Of a stretch of 64,000 bases of DNA, positions 27,751 through 37,663 are shown in pieces. The position numbers and the translations under genes were made by a program. Numbering within the stretch: the stretch's first letter is position 1; each line of letters opens with the position of its first letter. This DNA is from Sunxiuqinia sp963677175 (GTDB lineage: Bacteria; Bacteroidota; Bacteroidia; Bacteroidales; Prolixibacteraceae), in contig CAXXES010000003.1 in assembly GCA_963677175.2 (NCBI GenBank), forward strand, positions 315,739-379,738, in the 5' to 3' direction. The notes under the pieces were generated by a model. That model was not told the DNA's origin. It did not search any database and saw only the letters and a program-made list of their open reading frames with translations.

Positions 27751-29121
27751 ATGAAATTGCTGAACTTTTTACTGGCCATGCTGACGCTGGCTACTCTTTC
27801 TTCTTGCCAGTCCGAAAAAAAAACTGAACCATTTGCAGAAGGGGAATTTAAAACCTGGGCCCAAACCCCGCCAATGGGATGGAACAGCTGGGATTGTTAC
27901 GGGCCAACCGTTGAAGAACACGAAGTGAAAGCCAATGCCGATTACATGGCCGATAAGTTGAAAGACTATGGCTGGGAATACATTGTGGTGGACATTCGCT
28001 GGTTTGTGGAAAACGACAAAGCCGGTGGCTACAACCAAACCGACCCGCGCTACGTGATCGACGAATATGGTCGCTACCAGCCTGCCATCAACCGTTTCCC
28101 ATCTGCCGCCGATGGCAAAGGGTTTAAAGAGCTGGCCGACTACATTCACAGCAAAGGACTGAAGTTCGGGATTCACATCATGCGCGGCATTCCGAAAGTA
28201 GCGGTGGAGCGAAAATTACCCATAAAAGGAACCGACGGCATTACAGCCGACCAAATTTACAGCACGGAACTGCAATGTAAATGGCTCCGCGACAACTACA
28301 CTATTCTGGCCGATCAACCCGGCGCACAGGAATACTACAACTCCATTTTTGACCTATATGCCGATTGGGAAATCGATTTTATTAAAATTGATGACCTGTC
28401 GCGGCCCTATCATCAAGCCGAAATTGAATTGATCCGCAAGGCCATTGACCAATGCGGGCGCCCGATTGTATTGAGCACTTCGCCGGGCGAAACACCAATC
28501 GAAGCGGCTGATCATGTAAAAGAACATGCCAACATGTGGCGCATGGTCGACGATGTTTGGGACACTTGGAACCACATCACCCACTTAATGGATATTAGCC
28601 AGAAGTGGTACCCTTACATTGCCGCGGGCACCTGGCCCGATTGCGATATGATTCCGCTGGGGCGCATCTCCATTCGTGGCGAACGGGGTGAAGACCGCAT
28701 GAGCCGCCTGACTCCTGATGAGCAATATACGCTGATGACTTTGTTTACCATCTTTAAATCGCCCCTGATGTTTGGCGGCGATCTGCCAAGTAATGATGAA
28801 TTCACCCTTTCTTTATTAACCAATCAGGAAGTGCTGAAGATGCACCGTGAAAGCACCGATGTGCGGCAACTGTTTCAGGAAGATGGCAAAGTGGCGATTA
28901 CTTCACGTAATCCAAATACCGGTGAAGTTTACCTGGCACTTTTTAATATTTCCGACAGCGAAGCGCCGGTAGAGGTATCGGTTGATCTTGCGGAACTTGG
29001 ACTGGATGTGGAATGCACGGTGATGGATTTGTGGAGCAACGAAGATTTAGGCCAGGCTTCGGGCACCTTTAGTCAGCCGTTGGCTGCACACACCAGTGGG
29101 TTATTCAAATTTAGCCGTTAA
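27751..29121 (+). CDS. GH27 alpha-galactosidase-like lipoprotein
   Basis: 456 residues. The lipoprotein signal ends TLSSC (Cys19), so it is likely anchored to a membrane. The GH27 barrel starts with TPPMGWNSWDCYGP. The predicted nucleophile is Asp214 in FIKIDDLSRP and the acid/base is Asp268 in MWRMVDDVWD. FKSPLMFGGDL and a beta-sandwich C-terminal domain follow. GH27 retains alpha-galactosidase, alpha-N-acetylgalactosaminidase and beta-L-arabinopyranosidase activities. In a locus with arabinofuranosidases, either galactose or arabinopyranose removal fits, and the sequence alone does not decide. Confidence 0.88.
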   Translation: MKLLNFLLAMLTLATLSSCQSEKKTEPFAEGEFKTWAQTPPMGWNSWDCYGPTVEEHEVKANADYMADKLKDYGWEYIVVDIRWFVENDKAGGYNQTDPRYVIDEYGRYQPAINRFPSAADGKGFKELADYIHSKGLKFGIHIMRGIPKVAVERKLPIKGTDGITADQIYSTELQCKWLRDNYTILADQPGAQEYYNSIFDLYADWEIDFIKIDDLSRPYHQAEIELIRKAIDQCGRPIVLSTSPGETPIEAADHVKEHANMWRMVDDVWDTWNHITHLMDISQKWYPYIAAGTWPDCDMIPLGRISIRGERGEDRMSRLTPDEQYTLMTLFTIFKSPLMFGGDLPSNDEFTLSLLTNQEVLKMHRESTDVRQLFQEDGKVAITSRNPNTGEVYLALFNISDSEAPVEVSVDLAELGLDVECTVMDLWSNEDLGQASGTFSQPLAAHTSGLFKFSR

Positions 29122-29152
29122 GTAATAGAAACGACTACTCAATAGTGATACA

Positions 29153-31750
29153 ATGAAAAAAATCTATTTATTTCTAATCCTGATTGCAGCGATCCTGCTG
29201 CAACCAAGCTTGGCCAACGAACCCGATTCGGCCTGGGTGTTTTCGTACGCGACCACCAAAAACCGGGGCGGCAATGGCCTCCACTATGCCTGGAGTATTG
29301 ACCGGGAAACCTGGCATAGCATCGGACCGGAATTTCGTTTCCTGTTTTCCGATTTCGGAACCTGGGGCGCTCAAAAGCGGATGCTCACGCCTGTTGTGTT
29401 TCAGGATCAGCAAGGCTTGTGGCACGCCATCTGGAGTCTGAACCAGGAAGTCGGACAGTTTGCGCATGCCCAAACCCCCGACCTGTATACTTGGGACTCG
29501 CAAGATTATCCGTATGTGATGGACAGCAGTAATGTGCTGTTACCCGAAGTTACGTTTCAAACCGAAACCAACAACTACAAAATAAGCTGGCTGAGTGGCG
29601 ATGCACAGCAAATCTATAAAACCACAACCACCGATTTTAAAAGCTACACGCCTACTGTTGAAGGAACGACGAACGACCGCTTGGACTTGCGCGATGAGGT
29701 TTTGATTGATGGCGAAAAGCAGTTGGGAACAGTTTCTAAAGTTTCGTGGCAGCTGATTGACGGTATAATCAAGTTCTATGAATTGAACCAATACAAAGAG
29801 ATTCAACGGGGTGAACGACTCACCGATGATGCAACGCGTTTTGCGGATTTGGAACCACTGACCGCTGAAATTAACGCGATTCCTGAAAACAGTAAAGCGA
29901 TCAGCGATCTGTTGATCGGTATCTTTTTCGAGGATATCAATTACGCGGCCGATGGCGGTTTATATGCCGAACTGATGCAAAACCGGGGCTTCGAATACAA
30001 GCTTTCCGATACCAAGGGCCGCGACAAGAGCTGGGACAGCAAAAAAGCCTGGAACTTTACCGGCTCCAAAACCGGGTTTGTCATTGACACCCTTTCGCCG
30101 GTTCACCCCAACCAAAAGCACTATGCGGTGTTGACCATATCAACCATATCAGAAGTGGGCGAAGCCTTGCAAAATGAAGGTTTTGATGGTATTTCGCTAC
30201 AAGCCGGCGACCAATATAACTTTTCCGTTTTTGCCCGCGGATTGGATGGCACCAAAGGCAAACTGCTGATTCGTTTGGTGGATGACAGCGGAAAGGTTTA
30301 CGCCGAAGGAAGCAGCAAGTCAGTTGGCGCTGACTGGAAAAAGCTGGAACTGACGCTCACTGCTAAGGAGACGACTGATGGTGCGAGATTGCAGGTGATC
30401 CCGCAATTTACCGGGAAAGTGGCGCTAGACCTGGTGTCGCTCTTTCCGCAGAAAACCTTTAAAGGCCGCAAAAATGGCTTGCGGGCTGATTTGGCGGAAA
30501 CGATTGTCAAGCTACACCCGCGTTTTGTGCGCTTTCCCGGAGGCTGCGTGGCTCACGGCGATGGTTTGCACAACATCTACCGCTGGAAGAATACGGTGGG
30601 CCCGCTCGAAACCCGGCTGCCCGACCGCAATATCTGGAATTATCACCAGTCGATGGGGCTGGGGTATTTCGAGTACTTCCAGTTTTGCGAGGACATTGGC
30701 GCCGAACCACTGCCGGTGATTGCTGCCGGTGTGCCTTGCCAAAATTCATCAACCGGTGGACATGGACAACAAGGCGGCATCCCGATGTGCGACATGGAAG
30801 CTTATGTGCAGGATATTCTCGACCTGATTGAGTGGGCCAATGGCGACAAAAATTCGGAATGGGGGAAACTGCGTGCGCATGCCGGACATCCCGAACCCTT
30901 CAACCTAAAATACATTGGCATTGGCAATGAAGATTTGATCACCGATATTTTTAAGGAACGCTTCGAAATGATTTATAACACCATTCAGGAAAAGCATCCG
31001 GAGATTACCGTGATTGGCACGGTTGGGCCGTTCTCGGAAGGAACAGACTACCGCGTGGGTTGGGATTTTGCCACGGAGCTGAACGTGCCGATGGTGGACG
31101 AGCATTACTACCAACCGCCGGGCTGGTACCTGAACAACCAGGATTACTACGACCGTTACGACCGATCGAAATCCAAAGTTTATTTGGGCGAATATGCCAC
31201 GCACATTCCGGGACGCAAGTTGAATATGGAAACCGCCTTGTGCGATGCCTTGCACCTGATCAATGTGGAACGCAATGCCGACGTGGTGAGCATGACTTCG
31301 TACGCGCCCTTGCTGGCCAAACACGGGCATACGCAATGGAACCCCGACCTGATTTATTTCAACAACACCGAAGTGTTCCCCACGACAGATTACTATGTGC
31401 AGGTACTGTTCGGACAGAACGCAGGCGACCAGTACATCGCTTCGCAAATCAATCTTTCAGACAACAAGAAAGATGTGAAAAAGCGCGTCGCTTCTTCCTT
31501 GGTTCGCGACAGCAAAACAGGCGATTACATCTTGAAACTGACCAACTTGTTGCCGGTTGCGGTGGATGCCAAGATCAAGCTGGCTGACCTTCCGATAGCA
31601 GAAGGCGAGGGGGTTTTGACCGTGCTTCAAGGCGACCCGACGGATGAAAAGGCCCGGCCCGAAAGCCGTGTCATCATGCTCGGTGAGCTGTTTGAATACA
31701 AGTTACCTGCTTATTCGCTTTCAGTCATCCGAATGAAGTCGAAGGAATAG
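29153..31750 (+). CDS. GH51 alpha-L-arabinofuranosidase with extra N-terminal beta-propeller-like region
   Basis: 865 residues with signal peptide (LFLILIAAILLQPSLA). Residues ~25-200 (YATTKNRGGNGLHYAWSID, WGAQKRMLTPVVF, HAIWSLNQEVGQFAHA) resemble part of a GH43-type beta-propeller, shorter than a whole one. Then come GIFFEDINYAADGGLYAELM, a CBM4/9-like sandwich (~300-440) and the GH51 barrel. The acid/base is Glu593 in IGIGNEDL and the nucleophile Glu680 in VYLGEYATH. It should release terminal arabinofuranose. The N-terminal extension is unusual: GH51 enzymes of this type normally start close to the FFEDIN segment. It may be a binding module. Confidence 0.88.
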   Translation: MKKIYLFLILIAAILLQPSLANEPDSAWVFSYATTKNRGGNGLHYAWSIDRETWHSIGPEFRFLFSDFGTWGAQKRMLTPVVFQDQQGLWHAIWSLNQEVGQFAHAQTPDLYTWDSQDYPYVMDSSNVLLPEVTFQTETNNYKISWLSGDAQQIYKTTTTDFKSYTPTVEGTTNDRLDLRDEVLIDGEKQLGTVSKVSWQLIDGIIKFYELNQYKEIQRGERLTDDATRFADLEPLTAEINAIPENSKAISDLLIGIFFEDINYAADGGLYAELMQNRGFEYKLSDTKGRDKSWDSKKAWNFTGSKTGFVIDTLSPVHPNQKHYAVLTISTISEVGEALQNEGFDGISLQAGDQYNFSVFARGLDGTKGKLLIRLVDDSGKVYAEGSSKSVGADWKKLELTLTAKETTDGARLQVIPQFTGKVALDLVSLFPQKTFKGRKNGLRADLAETIVKLHPRFVRFPGGCVAHGDGLHNIYRWKNTVGPLETRLPDRNIWNYHQSMGLGYFEYFQFCEDIGAEPLPVIAAGVPCQNSSTGGHGQQGGIPMCDMEAYVQDILDLIEWANGDKNSEWGKLRAHAGHPEPFNLKYIGIGNEDLITDIFKERFEMIYNTIQEKHPEITVIGTVGPFSEGTDYRVGWDFATELNVPMVDEHYYQPPGWYLNNQDYYDRYDRSKSKVYLGEYATHIPGRKLNMETALCDALHLINVERNADVVSMTSYAPLLAKHGHTQWNPDLIYFNNTEVFPTTDYYVQVLFGQNAGDQYIASQINLSDNKKDVKKRVASSLVRDSKTGDYILKLTNLLPVAVDAKIKLADLPIAEGEGVLTVLQGDPTDEKARPESRVIMLGELFEYKLPAYSLSVIRMKSKE

Positions 31751-31802
31751 GAGCTAAAACAAATTCAGAAGATCAACTACGACTACTTTAATACTCAATA
31801 CT

Positions 31803-34298
31803 ATGAAACTAAATTTTATTTGCTTGCTATTGGTAAGTTTTGTTAGCGTCAATTCGCTCTTGGCGCAGGGTGGATTTGGACAGGCTGAAAAGATCAACTC
31901 GAATTGGAAATTTGTTCTGCAGGATGTAGAAAATGGAGAGCAAGACGAACTGAATGACCGGCGCTGGCAGACCGTTGATCTGCCCCACGACTGGAGTGTC
32001 CGGCAACAATTAAGTCCGACACTGGCCAGTGCCACGGGCTATTTGCCGGGAGGGATCGGCTGGTACCGGAAGAAACTTTTTGTGCCGGGTGAGCACGAAG
32101 GAGAAAAAGTGTACCTCTATTTTGAAGGGGTGTACAACCGGAGCGAAGTGTTCGTGAATGGCGTATCGCTGGGAAAGCGGCCCAATGGCTACATCTCTTT
32201 CATGTACGATGCCACGCCTCATATCAAATATGGCAAAGATAACCTGATTGCCGTCCGGGTTGATCACAGCCAATCGGCCGACTCGCGCTGGTACACCGGC
32301 TCAGGCATCTACCGCGACTTGTGGCTGGTTTATGCCAAGCCAGTTCATTTGGCGCAGTGGGGAGTATATGCCTGGCCCGAAAAGCAGAAAAAAGGCTATC
32401 AACTGAATATTGAAGTTGAGGTGGAAAATGGCACCAGCGAGTCAGCGGTTCTGACGATTCAAAATGAATTATTTTCACCTGACAAGAGGCTTGTTGCCAA
32501 AACGTCGGATAAACTTATGGTAGAAGGAAGTCAATCCGGGAAAATTCAATCCGGATTAAAAGTGGGTAAAGCCGAACGTTGGTCGCTCGATCATCCGGCT
32601 TTATATACGTTGAAAACATCTGTTTACCGCGATGGCGAACTGGTGGATGAAACTAGCACCCAAACAGGTTTTCGCAGCTTCACCTTCGATGCAGGCAAAG
32701 GATTTGCGTTGAACGATGAATGGATGAAGATCAAAGGAGTGTGTTTGCACCACGATGCCGGCGTATTGGGTTCGGCCGTGCCCCGCGAAGTGTGGAAACG
32801 TCGCTTGCTTACCTTAAAGGAAATAGGTGTCAATGCCATTCGTACGAGCCATAATCCGCAGGCACCTGATTTGTATGAGCTGTGCGATGAGCTTGGATTG
32901 CTGGTGATGAATGAGGCCTTTGACGAATGGGAATTCCCAAAACGTAAGTGGCTCCAGGGATGGAATTTTGGTGTTCCGGGCTTTCAGGGCTCCTACGATT
33001 TCTTTGAAGAATGGGGCGAGCAGGATTTAGCCGACATGGTGAAACGCGATCGCAATCACCTGTCTATTTTTGCCTGGAGCATTGGCAACGAAGTGGATTA
33101 TCCGAATGATCCGTATTCGCACCCGGTTTTGGATGGCGGTGGTGAAACCGGATTTACCCAACCTATTTTTGGCGGATACAAAGAGGATGCGCCCGATGCC
33201 ATGCGATTGGGGGACATTGCCAAACGCCTGGTGAAAGTAGTGAAACAATACGACCAGTCGCGGCCTGTTACCGCTGGATTAGCCGGTGTTGCCATGTCGA
33301 ATCAAACCGCATACCCTTTTGCTTTAGATATTGCCGGTTACAACTATACCGAAAGTTTGTATGATCGTGACCATGCGCAATACCCCGACCGCGTGATTTT
33401 TGGTAGCGAAAACCGGCACGACATGGAAGCGTGGAAGGCGGTCACCTCACGCGAATATATCTTCGGGCAATTCCTGTGGACGGGTATTGATTATTTGGGA
33501 GAATCCGGTCGCTGGCCATCGCGCGGCTTCTATTCGGGCTTGCTCGATTTTGGCGGCTTTATCAAACCCCGGGGGTACTTCCGGCAATCGTTATGGTCGG
33601 AAAAGCCGATGGCCTATTTGGGAACTTATCCCACGCCCGGTCGCGGCAGCCAAAGCCAGATGAAAGACGTGTGGTCGCAATTGGAGGCCGAAAATGCCGG
33701 TGAAACCCACGAAGAAAAAGTACCGTCGATGGATGCCTGGCCAATCTGGAATTATGACGAAGGTCAGTTGATCCGGGTGGTTTGCTACACGAACGCGGCA
33801 TCGGCTAAGCTGCTTTTAAATGGCCAATTGGTGGGCGAACCCCTGAATTACAATGAAAAGACCGGCATTATTTTTTGGGATATTCCTTATGCTCCAGGTA
33901 AGCTTGAAGTTGTGGGAATGGACGACAGCGGAAAACAGGTCAGCCAATACGAGATTCAGTCTTCTGGACGGCCATACGCCATCAAAGTAATTGAGGGCGA
34001 AGAAGCGGTTGCGCCGGGCGGAGTCGCTCAAATTACCATTCAGGTGGTGGATGAAGCAGGAATCCCAGTGATGCTGTCGGATGAGGAGGTGACTTGCCAG
34101 CTATATGGCGATGCGCGTTTGCTTGGTTTGGAAGCCAGCAACAATTCAGATATGTCTGATTACACCGATAACAAACACCGTGTTTTTCATGGTCGGATGA
34201 TTGCTTACATTCAGCTTGGTGAAACTCCGGGTGAAGTCAAGCTGAATTTCTCGGCAGACTGGCTGAAGTCAGCAGAAACAAAATTGATCGTCCAATAA
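31803..34298 (+). CDS. GH2 beta-galactosidase-like enzyme
   Basis: 831 residues with signal peptide (FICLLLVSFVSVNSLLAQ). The order is typical: sugar-binding domain (WQTVDLPHDWSVRQ, GGIGWYRKKLFV, YFEGVYNRSEVFVNG), Ig-like domain, then the TIM barrel with VCLHHDAGVLGSAVP and NAIRTSHNPQAP. The acid/base is Glu430 in WSIGNEVDYP and the nucleophile Glu536 in IFGSENRHD. A DUF4982-like and a further sandwich domain form the C-terminus. GH2 also includes beta-glucuronidases and alpha-L-arabinopyranosidases, but beta-galactosidase fits the locus. It is 52 bp after the GH51 gene. Confidence 0.88.
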   Translation: MKLNFICLLLVSFVSVNSLLAQGGFGQAEKINSNWKFVLQDVENGEQDELNDRRWQTVDLPHDWSVRQQLSPTLASATGYLPGGIGWYRKKLFVPGEHEGEKVYLYFEGVYNRSEVFVNGVSLGKRPNGYISFMYDATPHIKYGKDNLIAVRVDHSQSADSRWYTGSGIYRDLWLVYAKPVHLAQWGVYAWPEKQKKGYQLNIEVEVENGTSESAVLTIQNELFSPDKRLVAKTSDKLMVEGSQSGKIQSGLKVGKAERWSLDHPALYTLKTSVYRDGELVDETSTQTGFRSFTFDAGKGFALNDEWMKIKGVCLHHDAGVLGSAVPREVWKRRLLTLKEIGVNAIRTSHNPQAPDLYELCDELGLLVMNEAFDEWEFPKRKWLQGWNFGVPGFQGSYDFFEEWGEQDLADMVKRDRNHLSIFAWSIGNEVDYPNDPYSHPVLDGGGETGFTQPIFGGYKEDAPDAMRLGDIAKRLVKVVKQYDQSRPVTAGLAGVAMSNQTAYPFALDIAGYNYTESLYDRDHAQYPDRVIFGSENRHDMEAWKAVTSREYIFGQFLWTGIDYLGESGRWPSRGFYSGLLDFGGFIKPRGYFRQSLWSEKPMAYLGTYPTPGRGSQSQMKDVWSQLEAENAGETHEEKVPSMDAWPIWNYDEGQLIRVVCYTNAASAKLLLNGQLVGEPLNYNEKTGIIFWDIPYAPGKLEVVGMDDSGKQVSQYEIQSSGRPYAIKVIEGEEAVAPGGVAQITIQVVDEAGIPVMLSDEEVTCQLYGDARLLGLEASNNSDMSDYTDNKHRVFHGRMIAYIQLGETPGEVKLNFSADWLKSAETKLIVQ

Positions 34299-34319
34299 AA
34301 ACTTTAAAATTCGAATTCA

Positions 34320-36485
34320 ATGAAAAAGAAAATACAACACCCCATTCGTATGGCAGGCTTGCTGCTTGCTGTGCTTGCCCTGTTTAGTTCATGCAGCCAG
34401 TCTCAATCAGGCGATGACGAGCTTTCTGCTTACCTGTTTACCTATTTCACCGGTAATGGCCCGGGCGAGGAGGCCATTCATTTTGCTGTGAGCTTCGATG
34501 GTTACAACTACCGTGCGTTGAATAACAATGAGTCCGTTCTGGATTCGAAGGAAATTAGTACCTCGGGAGGCGTGCGCGATCCACATATTTTGCGTGGAGC
34601 CGATGGCTGGTTTTACATGGTGGTCACCGATTTGTATGTGCCCGATATGGGATGGAAAAACTACGCCATGGTGTTGCTGAAATCGAAAGACCTGATCACC
34701 TGGGAATCGTCAAAAGTGAATATTCCCGAAGCTTTTCCTGAGGAGTTTGGTGATGTTTGGCGGGTTTGGGCACCACAAACTTTTTATGATGAAACGACCG
34801 GAAAATACATGATTTATTTCTCGATGAAGCAGGGAGACGATCCGGACATTATTTATTATGCCTTTGCCAACGAAGATTTCACGGGGCTTGAAGCCGCGCC
34901 CAAACAACTGTTTTTTAGCCCCACAAACAATGCGGCGATCGATGGCGACATCATTCTAAAGAATGGGAAATACCACCTGTTTATGAAGTCGGAAGATGGC
35001 GAACCGGGTATTAAGCTGGCTCTTTCGGATCAACTGACCGAAGGTTACGAGCTGGTGAGCGATAAACGTGTGGATTGCGAAACCCATCCGGTTGAAGGCA
35101 GCGGCATCTTTAAACGGATCGATTCGGACGAATATATTTTGATGTATGACGTGTACACCAGTGGCCGCTACCAGTTTACTAGAAGCAGTGACCTGCAAAA
35201 CTTTTTGGTGATTGACGAGGCAATCTCGATGAACTTTCACCCGCGCCACGGAACGGTGATGCCAATTACAGGTAAGGAATTGAAGCGACTGATCAGCCAG
35301 TGGGGCCGTTTTGATGATTTGCTGGTTGAGGCCAAGTCCGCTTCGCTGAAAAAGCAAAATGTGGTGATCAAGGCGGCTGAAAAGAAGATCTATCTACCCG
35401 TAAAGCGAGGAACCGATTTGTCTGCTTTCGATCCGGAATTCAGCGCCTGGCCGGGCATTGATTTTCAGCCCAAAGGAGCGCAGGACTTTTCCGGCGGGGC
35501 AGTTGAGTACATCTTCAGTATGGACGATAAGGGCGAAGTGGTTTACCAGGTTTCAGCATCGGAAGACCACAACCCGGTGCTCGAAGGTTTTTATGCCGAC
35601 CCCGATATTTTGTATGCCGAAAAGACCGGCAAATATTACCTCTACCCAACCAGCGATGGCTTTATGAACTGGAGCGGAACCTACTTCAAGGTTTTTTCTT
35701 CGGATAATTTGGTTGATTGGACCGATGAAGGGGTGATTCTGGACTTGAAAACCAATGTGAGCTGGGCCGATCGCAATGCTTGGGCGCCTTGTATTATAGA
35801 GAAGAAGATCGATGGCGAGTACAAGTATTTCTACTATTTCACGGCAGCCCAACGCATTGGGCTGGCTGTGGCCGATGATCCAACCGGGCCGTTTGTCGAT
35901 AGCGGGCAACCGCTCATCGACTACAAACCCGAAGGGATCACCGGAGGACAGGAAATTGATGCCGACGTGTTTACCGACCCTGAAAGCGGGAAAAGCTACC
36001 TCTACTGGGGCAATGGCTACATGGCCGCTGCCGAATTGAGTGAGGACATGCGATCGATCAAAAAAAATACGATGAAACTGATGAACATCGACAATACCTA
36101 CCGCGAAGGGAGCTACGTGATTTATCGCGACGGCACCTATTATTTCATGTGGTCGGAAGACGACACCCGCAGTCCCAACTACAAGGTGCGCTATGCCACT
36201 TCCGACTCGCCGCTCGGAACGCTGACCATTCCCGAAAACAACATTGTCATCAGGCAGGATGCCGCGCAGGAAATATTTGCTACCGGCCATAACTCGGCCA
36301 TTCAGGTTCCCGGAAAAGATGAATGGTATTTGGTTTATCACCGCTTTACCCGCCCCAAAGGCATTGAAATGGGCCGCGCCGGCGGTTTCCACCGCGAAGT
36401 ATGCATCGACAAGCTGGAGTTTGACGAAAATGGCGGAATCGTTGAAGTAAAACCTACCTTAAAAGGAATAAACCCGGTTGAATAG
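34320..36485 (+). CDS. Lipoprotein with two GH43 domains in tandem
   Basis: 721 residues. The lipoprotein signal ends LALFSSC (Cys25). Two five-bladed propellers are both complete: domain 1 has Asp87 (VRDPHIL), Asp208 (AAIDGDI) and Glu259 (HPVEGSGIF); domain 2 has Asp427 (YADPDIL), Asp547 (EIDADVF) and Glu596 (YREGSYV). These are the general base, pKa modulator and general acid positions of GH43. Tandem GH43 proteins usually combine two different arabinanase, arabinofuranosidase or exo-galactanase activities on one chain. It closes the enzyme run, 21 bp after the GH2 gene. Confidence 0.88.
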   Translation: MKKKIQHPIRMAGLLLAVLALFSSCSQSQSGDDELSAYLFTYFTGNGPGEEAIHFAVSFDGYNYRALNNNESVLDSKEISTSGGVRDPHILRGADGWFYMVVTDLYVPDMGWKNYAMVLLKSKDLITWESSKVNIPEAFPEEFGDVWRVWAPQTFYDETTGKYMIYFSMKQGDDPDIIYYAFANEDFTGLEAAPKQLFFSPTNNAAIDGDIILKNGKYHLFMKSEDGEPGIKLALSDQLTEGYELVSDKRVDCETHPVEGSGIFKRIDSDEYILMYDVYTSGRYQFTRSSDLQNFLVIDEAISMNFHPRHGTVMPITGKELKRLISQWGRFDDLLVEAKSASLKKQNVVIKAAEKKIYLPVKRGTDLSAFDPEFSAWPGIDFQPKGAQDFSGGAVEYIFSMDDKGEVVYQVSASEDHNPVLEGFYADPDILYAEKTGKYYLYPTSDGFMNWSGTYFKVFSSDNLVDWTDEGVILDLKTNVSWADRNAWAPCIIEKKIDGEYKYFYYFTAAQRIGLAVADDPTGPFVDSGQPLIDYKPEGITGGQEIDADVFTDPESGKSYLYWGNGYMAAAELSEDMRSIKKNTMKLMNIDNTYREGSYVIYRDGTYYFMWSEDDTRSPNYKVRYATSDSPLGTLTIPENNIVIRQDAAQEIFATGHNSAIQVPGKDEWYLVYHRFTRPKGIEMGRAGGFHREVCIDKLEFDENGGIVEVKPTLKGINPVE

Positions 36486-37270
36486 CCCGGCAAGATGCTT
36501 AGTCCCAAAGTAAGCGTTAATCCTCCGTGTTACGCTCTGGGTGTTCTTTGTGCAGCGCTGGGGTTCATACTCGTTTCTGAACCCCGGTTCTGCACAAAGT
36601 TTCACACATAGGCAGGCTGTGTAGTACCCAAAACACCTCGGTTAAGGAAAATGCTAGCAATATAGGGCTACACTTGCCTTGCTCCATTCCTCAAATAGTT
36701 TGAATCTTTTCCTTTATTCCGTGCCGGCAAACTGCTCCCGCCGGTATGCGCCAATCTCTGCAAGGGCGGTAAACTGTCCATTTTATATATGGAGCTGGTT
36801 GAAAGCCTCGATTCGAATGGCTTGTGATTTTGATCAGTCCCGGTAATTTTGTTCGTTCACAAATAATCCTATCCATCCAATTCATCCTGCAAATCATAAC
36901 TTGTCCCGGCGTGTCGGGAGTTCAGACTTCCTTCCCTGGCGTTTGGCGCTTAAAACGATGTTTCCCTGTTCGGCGCCACGGCTTTGGCCTGCAATGGTAT
37001 TCTCTCCGTGGTAAAGCTTGCAAATTCTGGAAGCATCCGGACGGCCATTCTGGTATAATCCGGACACTGCCGTCCCTTTTTCAGAGTTTTTCTCAAATGT
37101 TCAGAGAACTTTGAGCAATGGAGAGGCCTTCCGATCTTTGTTAAATTCGTACATTTATGGGCAGTAAATATGGAGTTGCTAGTGGACTCTGCTCTGCAAT
37201 GTAAATGTATGAAACTGATCCTTCGCCATAACTTATTACTTCTGAATGGCAGCGCAAGATGTTTAAATAA
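36486..37270. other. Gene-free stretch with nested hairpin
   Basis: No coding region is supported here: short open frames on either strand lack start signals and family motifs. The notable element is a nested perfect inverted repeat at 36546-36599: outer arms CTTTGTGCAG/CTGCACAAAG and inner arms GGGGTTCA/TGAACCCC. No T-run follows. The rest looks like decayed non-coding DNA bordering the degenerate ORF6N gene. Confidence 0.7.
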
Positions 37271-37663
37271 TGGAATTACAAGTTATTCAAAGCAAAATTC
37301 ACGAAATCAGGGGCCAGCAGGTCATGCTGGACTTCGATTTGGCTCAACTATACGAGGTTGAGACCAGGGCCTTAAAGCAAGCGGTGAGACGAAATATCGA
37401 GAGATTTTCCTCCCGATTTTATGTTTGAACTTGCAGATAGTGAGATCAATAATTTGGTATCACAAAATGTGATACCATCTAAAAGTTATTTGGGCGGTGC
37501 TGTTTCATATGCTTTCCTTGAACCGGGAGTGGCTATGCTTTCGAGTGTTTTAAAGAGTGCCAGGGCTATTGAGATAAACATTAGTATTATACGAGCGTTT
37601 ATTGCAATCCGGAGATATATGATCCAAGCTGCTCCATCGTCACTTTCGGGGGAACTGGAGGAA
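37271..37663 (+). pseudogene. ORF6N-domain protein, frameshifted and cut by an IS
   Basis: The reading starts MELQVIQSKIHEIRGQQVML and DFDLAQLYEVETRALKQAVR, the start of an ORF6N (KilA-N-associated) DNA-binding domain. After NIERF one extra T near 37407 shifts the frame; the correct frame continues PPDFMFELADSEINNLVS... to VAMLSSVLKSARAIEINISIIRAFIAIRRY. The normally conserved TEQGVAM is LEPGVAM here, a sign of drift. The gene then runs into the inverted repeat of the IS at 37664 and no C-terminal part is found beyond the IS. ORF6N proteins are typical of phages and mobile islands. Confidence 0.85.

Noticed and set aside
36824..37114. Possible 96-residue plus-strand gene
   Set aside because: No ribosome site, no motif, low-complexity mix of residues and lies in decayed DNA.
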